From Paenibacillus mucilaginosus 3016 (GTDB lineage Bacteria; Bacillota; Bacilli; Paenibacillales; NBRC-103111), in contig NC_016935.1 in the NCBI RefSeq assembly GCF_000250655.1, positions 5,784,001 to 5,848,000 on the forward strand: a stretch of 64,000 nt of DNA. The letters run 5' to 3'. The number at the start of each line of letters is the position of its first letter. Within the stretch, counting starts at the first letter, position 1. The position numbers were made by a program, and so were the translations under genes. Of this stretch, positions 61,595 through 64,000 are shown piece by piece. The notes under the pieces were generated by a model that was not told the origin of the DNA, ran no database searches, and worked only from the letters and a program-made list of their open reading frames with translations.

Positions 61595-63523
61595 CTACGG
61601 CGTCAGCTTCGGCAGCGCCGGGATGCTCTGCGAGCAGTCGCCGTTCAGCGGCAGGTTGCGGCAGACGTACTGGCCCGCGCTGTTCTCGGTGGCCGCGCCC
61701 GCCGGCGCCGGCTGGTGGACGCGCTGCTTCCACAGCTGCCAGAGCATGAAGCCGTCCGAGGCTTTGCCCTTGTTCTTGATGTATTTCACCATCGTCTCCA
61801 CATTGTAGTACTGGACGGCCATGTTGTTCTGGCCTGTCAGCATATCGGCGTCATACACGGTCCCGGCCGGCGCCTCCACCTCGAGGATCGCACCGCCGGC
61901 GCCCTCGGGCGCAATCTGCATGCCCATGTTGATGACGCCTCCATAGATCGCACGGTAGGATTCATAGCTCTCCCGGGGATCAAAATAGTCGCCCGCATCA
62001 TAAGACATCAGATTGATCATATCAATCTTGCTGCCGTGATTTTTGACCACCGTGTACATCGTGCCGCCGAACGGAGAGCCCCACTGCACTTTGCCTTCTT
62101 CGAACGGCGTGCCCTTTACATAGTAGGCTCCCGTGGACCAGCCGGCGATCGAAATCTTGAGCCCGGCGCTGCGGGAAGCGATCTCGCTGTGCAGCGATGC
62201 GATGATGCCGCTGATCTCCGCATCCTTGGTGCAGGAGAAGGCTGCCGCATCCCCTTTGTTGCAGACGCTCGAGCTCGACTCCCAGTCGATGTCCACACCT
62301 GAGGCTCCGAGGTCGAGGGCCAGATCGACGACGCGCGGAGCGCTGAAGCGGGACCACTGGTCGCCCTGGCTGTAGGACCATCCTCCGACCGAGACCCAGA
62401 CCTCCGTGCCGCGGGCCTTCAGCGCAGCTATCGCACTGCGCAGATCCTGAGACTGCTGGGCGGTGAACTTTTTCTGGCCGGTGGTCGCAGCCGCTCCTTC
62501 CACGAATTCAAAGCCTGCGACCGCCTGATCGAACTGGTACGAGCCCTTGACATACGCCGTGTCGGGACGAGCAAACGATAGGTTGACGTTCGTGATGTAA
62601 TTCGGGATATTCTCCGGCTTCAAGTCATAGATGCTCGTATTCCACGTGCTCGCATAGGCCACAAACCTGCGCGGGCCGGGCGGCGTCCCCGGACCCTGCC
62701 CGGTCACTGCGGTCACGGAGGCGCTCGCGGAGGAAATATTGCCGGCGGCATCCTTCGCCTTCACCGTGAACGTATACGAGGTGCCGGCGGCCAGGCCGCT
62801 GACTGTCGCGGACGTTCCGGTTACGGAAGCGGCAGGCGCCGAACCGCGGTACACCTCATAGCCGGTTACCCCCACGTTGTCGGTCGAAGCCGTCCAGCTC
62901 AGCGTAACGGACGAGGAGGTGACGCCGTTCACCTTGAGGCCGGTCGGAGCGGTTGGGGCCGTCGAGTCGGCCGTGGATGCCGGACTCGTCGTGACGGTGA
63001 CGGCGGCGCTCGCCGCCGAGACATTGCCCGCGGCATCCTTTGCTTTCACCGTGAACGTGTACGGCGTATTCGCCGCGAGCCCTCCGACCGCCGCCGATGT
63101 GCCGGCAACAGCGGCCGCAAGCGCCCCACCCCGGTACACCTCATAGCCCGTTACGCCCACATTGTCCGAGGACGCGGCCCAGGCCAGCGTGACGGAGGAG
63201 GATGTCTTCGAGGATACGGTCACATTCGCCGGCACGGTCGGTGCCTGGGTGTCGGCTCCGCCGCCGTTGTCCCCGCCGGTGATGTCCTTCCACAGGGCGG
63301 GAACGTTCGGCGGCTCCCAGCCGGTCAGTGACGTATGATTCTGAAGGCATTGATACGACTTGCCGCTGTAGGTGACCTGGTCGCCCGCCTTGTAAGCGGT
63401 GTTCGCCTGCCAGGGCGCCGCCGCACCGAGGGTCTGAGCGGGGGCCAGTGGAATCAGGCTGAGCAGCAGGACGGCAATAAGAGCAAGAATCAGGGCTTTC
63501 GGCTTCGTGCGCTGCCGGATCAT
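61595..63523 (-). CDS. Secreted GH18 glycoside hydrolase with CBM5/12 and two FnIII modules
   Basis: The 642-residue product starts at an ATG at 63523 (MIRQRTKPKALILALIAVLL) behind AAAGGAG. A signal peptide is followed by a CBM5/12 chitin-binding module (WQANTAYKAGDQVTYSGKSY), two fibronectin III domains (about 95-185 and 190-280), and a GH18 barrel whose active site reads GVDIDWE. The usual first aspartate of DGxDxDWE is replaced (SGVDIDWE), but the catalytic DIDWE is intact. It probably cleaves chitin or a related beta-1,4-GlcNAc polymer outside the cell, though the change may alter activity. Confidence 0.9.
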   Translation of the reverse strand: MIRQRTKPKALILALIAVLLLSLIPLAPAQTLGAAAPWQANTAYKAGDQVTYSGKSYQCLQNHTSLTGWEPPNVPALWKDITGGDNGGGADTQAPTVPANVTVSSKTSSSVTLAWAASSDNVGVTGYEVYRGGALAAAVAGTSAAVGGLAANTPYTFTVKAKDAAGNVSAASAAVTVTTSPASTADSTAPTAPTGLKVNGVTSSSVTLSWTASTDNVGVTGYEVYRGSAPAASVTGTSATVSGLAAGTSYTFTVKAKDAAGNISSASASVTAVTGQGPGTPPGPRRFVAYASTWNTSIYDLKPENIPNYITNVNLSFARPDTAYVKGSYQFDQAVAGFEFVEGAAATTGQKKFTAQQSQDLRSAIAALKARGTEVWVSVGGWSYSQGDQWSRFSAPRVVDLALDLGASGVDIDWESSSSVCNKGDAAAFSCTKDAEISGIIASLHSEIASRSAGLKISIAGWSTGAYYVKGTPFEEGKVQWGSPFGGTMYTVVKNHGSKIDMINLMSYDAGDYFDPRESYESYRAIYGGVINMGMQIAPEGAGGAILEVEAPAGTVYDADMLTGQNNMAVQYYNVETMVKYIKNKGKASDGFMLWQLWKQRVHQPAPAGAATENSAGQYVCRNLPLNGDCSQSIPALPKLTP

Positions 63524-63739
63524 GAAGGAACACGCTCCTTTGGGATTCATTTTGGGATTCCATATCTCATGGACCGCTCCTCTATTATTGGATAATTCCC
63601 CCAGATCTTTAAGGTGGAAATACCGACAATCAGGGGATAAATATCGCTCATCCGTGCTGCGGCCGGCCCGCCATTCCCCTGGTCCTCCAGCGTTCGTACG
63701 TGTTCCGGCAAATCGGAGCCAAGCCGGTACGAGCCCGCA

Positions 63740-63890
63740 TCTCTAGACCTGCAGCTCCGAACTTTTGCATCTGCGAACCTCCACTTGCTAACCTGCAGCT
63801 CCGAACCTGCAATCTCCGAACCCATATCTCTGAACCTGCTCCCCGAACCACCCTCTGAACCTGCTCCCCGAACCACCTTTTTACCCGCAC
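63740..63890. repeat. Low-complexity degenerate repeat patch
   Basis: Variants of CTGCAGCTCCGAAC and CTCCCCGAACC fill this region between GH18 and the terminator. No gene or regulatory signal is visible; the remaining bases to the right edge hold only the terminator and a possible gene end. Confidence 0.55.
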
Positions 63891-63891
63891 C

Positions 63892-63917
63892 AAAAAAGCC
63901 CGGGATTTCTCCCGGAC
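63892..63917 (-). terminator. Terminator for a minus-strand gene beyond the right edge
   Basis: GTCCGGGA/TCCCGGGC on the minus strand (63898-63917) with a GAAA-type loop runs into six T residues (63892-63897). A minus-strand frame closing ALQG-stop at 63984 may be the tail of that gene. Confidence 0.6.
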
Positions 63918-64000
63918 TTCTGGAACCCATAACAATGTCATCGGCAGCCTCTGCCGGCCAATGGCCGATCAGCCTGCCTGCCCTTACCCCTGAAGCGCCT

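Overview
The window looks like a chromosomal segment of a high-GC, spore-forming Firmicute of the Paenibacillus group. The reasons are the sporulation set prkA-yhbH-spoVR, a SleB-type cortex hydrolase, Paenibacillaceae-style small proteins (YpsA, DUF2905 and CBO0543 types), strong AGGAGG-type ribosome binding sites and frequent TTG starts. I see no phage, insertion sequence, rRNA, tRNA or CRISPR array.

Layout. 0-5 kb: a partial GNAT acetyltransferase and the minus-strand operon prkA-yhbH-spoVR. 5.5-10 kb: two membrane proteins, a TetR regulator whose putative operator occurs twice, and a hybrid sensor kinase. 10-20 kb: NUDIX and VOC proteins, a SWIM/SNF2 helicase, a von Willebrand A lipoprotein, a Cys/Met-metabolism PLP enzyme and a deoxynucleoside kinase. 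20-32 kb: a CHASE3-PAS-GGDEF-EAL protein, an isochorismatase-fold hydrolase, an oligopeptide-binding lipoprotein, SleB, a MerR-like coiled-coil protein and several small genes. 32-37 kb: a cytochrome P450, a 1.3-kb non-coding repeat island bounded by 68-bp inverted repeats, and a carbonic anhydrase-SulP pair that looks like a bicarbonate uptake unit. 37-42 kb: small enzymes, a secreted PL10 pectate lyase preceded by a perfect cre box, and YpsA. 42-49 kb: four tandem RTX-like (glycine/aspartate repeat) paralogues and a ZIP metal transporter. 49-54 kb: a compact cluster of LuxR regulator, argininosuccinate-synthase-like ligase, 2-oxoglutarate/Fe dioxygenase and YjeH-like amino-acid exporter. 54-64 kb: a TetM-like ribosomal GTPase, a Dabb/epoxide-hydrolase pair, a polysaccharide deacetylase, a MATE exporter and a secreted GH18 protein with CBM5/12 and FnIII modules.

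How the genes work together. The 49-54 kb cluster is the best candidate for an undescribed system. An ATP-dependent ligase with an altered substrate loop, an amino-acid hydroxylase and an exporter are co-directional, with the last two overlapping. A 16-bp perfect palindrome abuts the -35 of the ligase promoter, next to a LuxR-type gene, which suggests regulated production and export of a modified amino acid. The four RTX-like proteins lack signal peptides and have no secretion system nearby, which is unusual for a Gram-positive.

Caution on the sequence. Seven genes (SNF2, vWA, sleB, GNAT, a 103-aa hypothetical, the exporter and the TetM-like GTPase) are each broken by exactly one extra base at a short G/C run. 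The uniform direction makes base-calling errors the first explanation, so I describe each as one gene.
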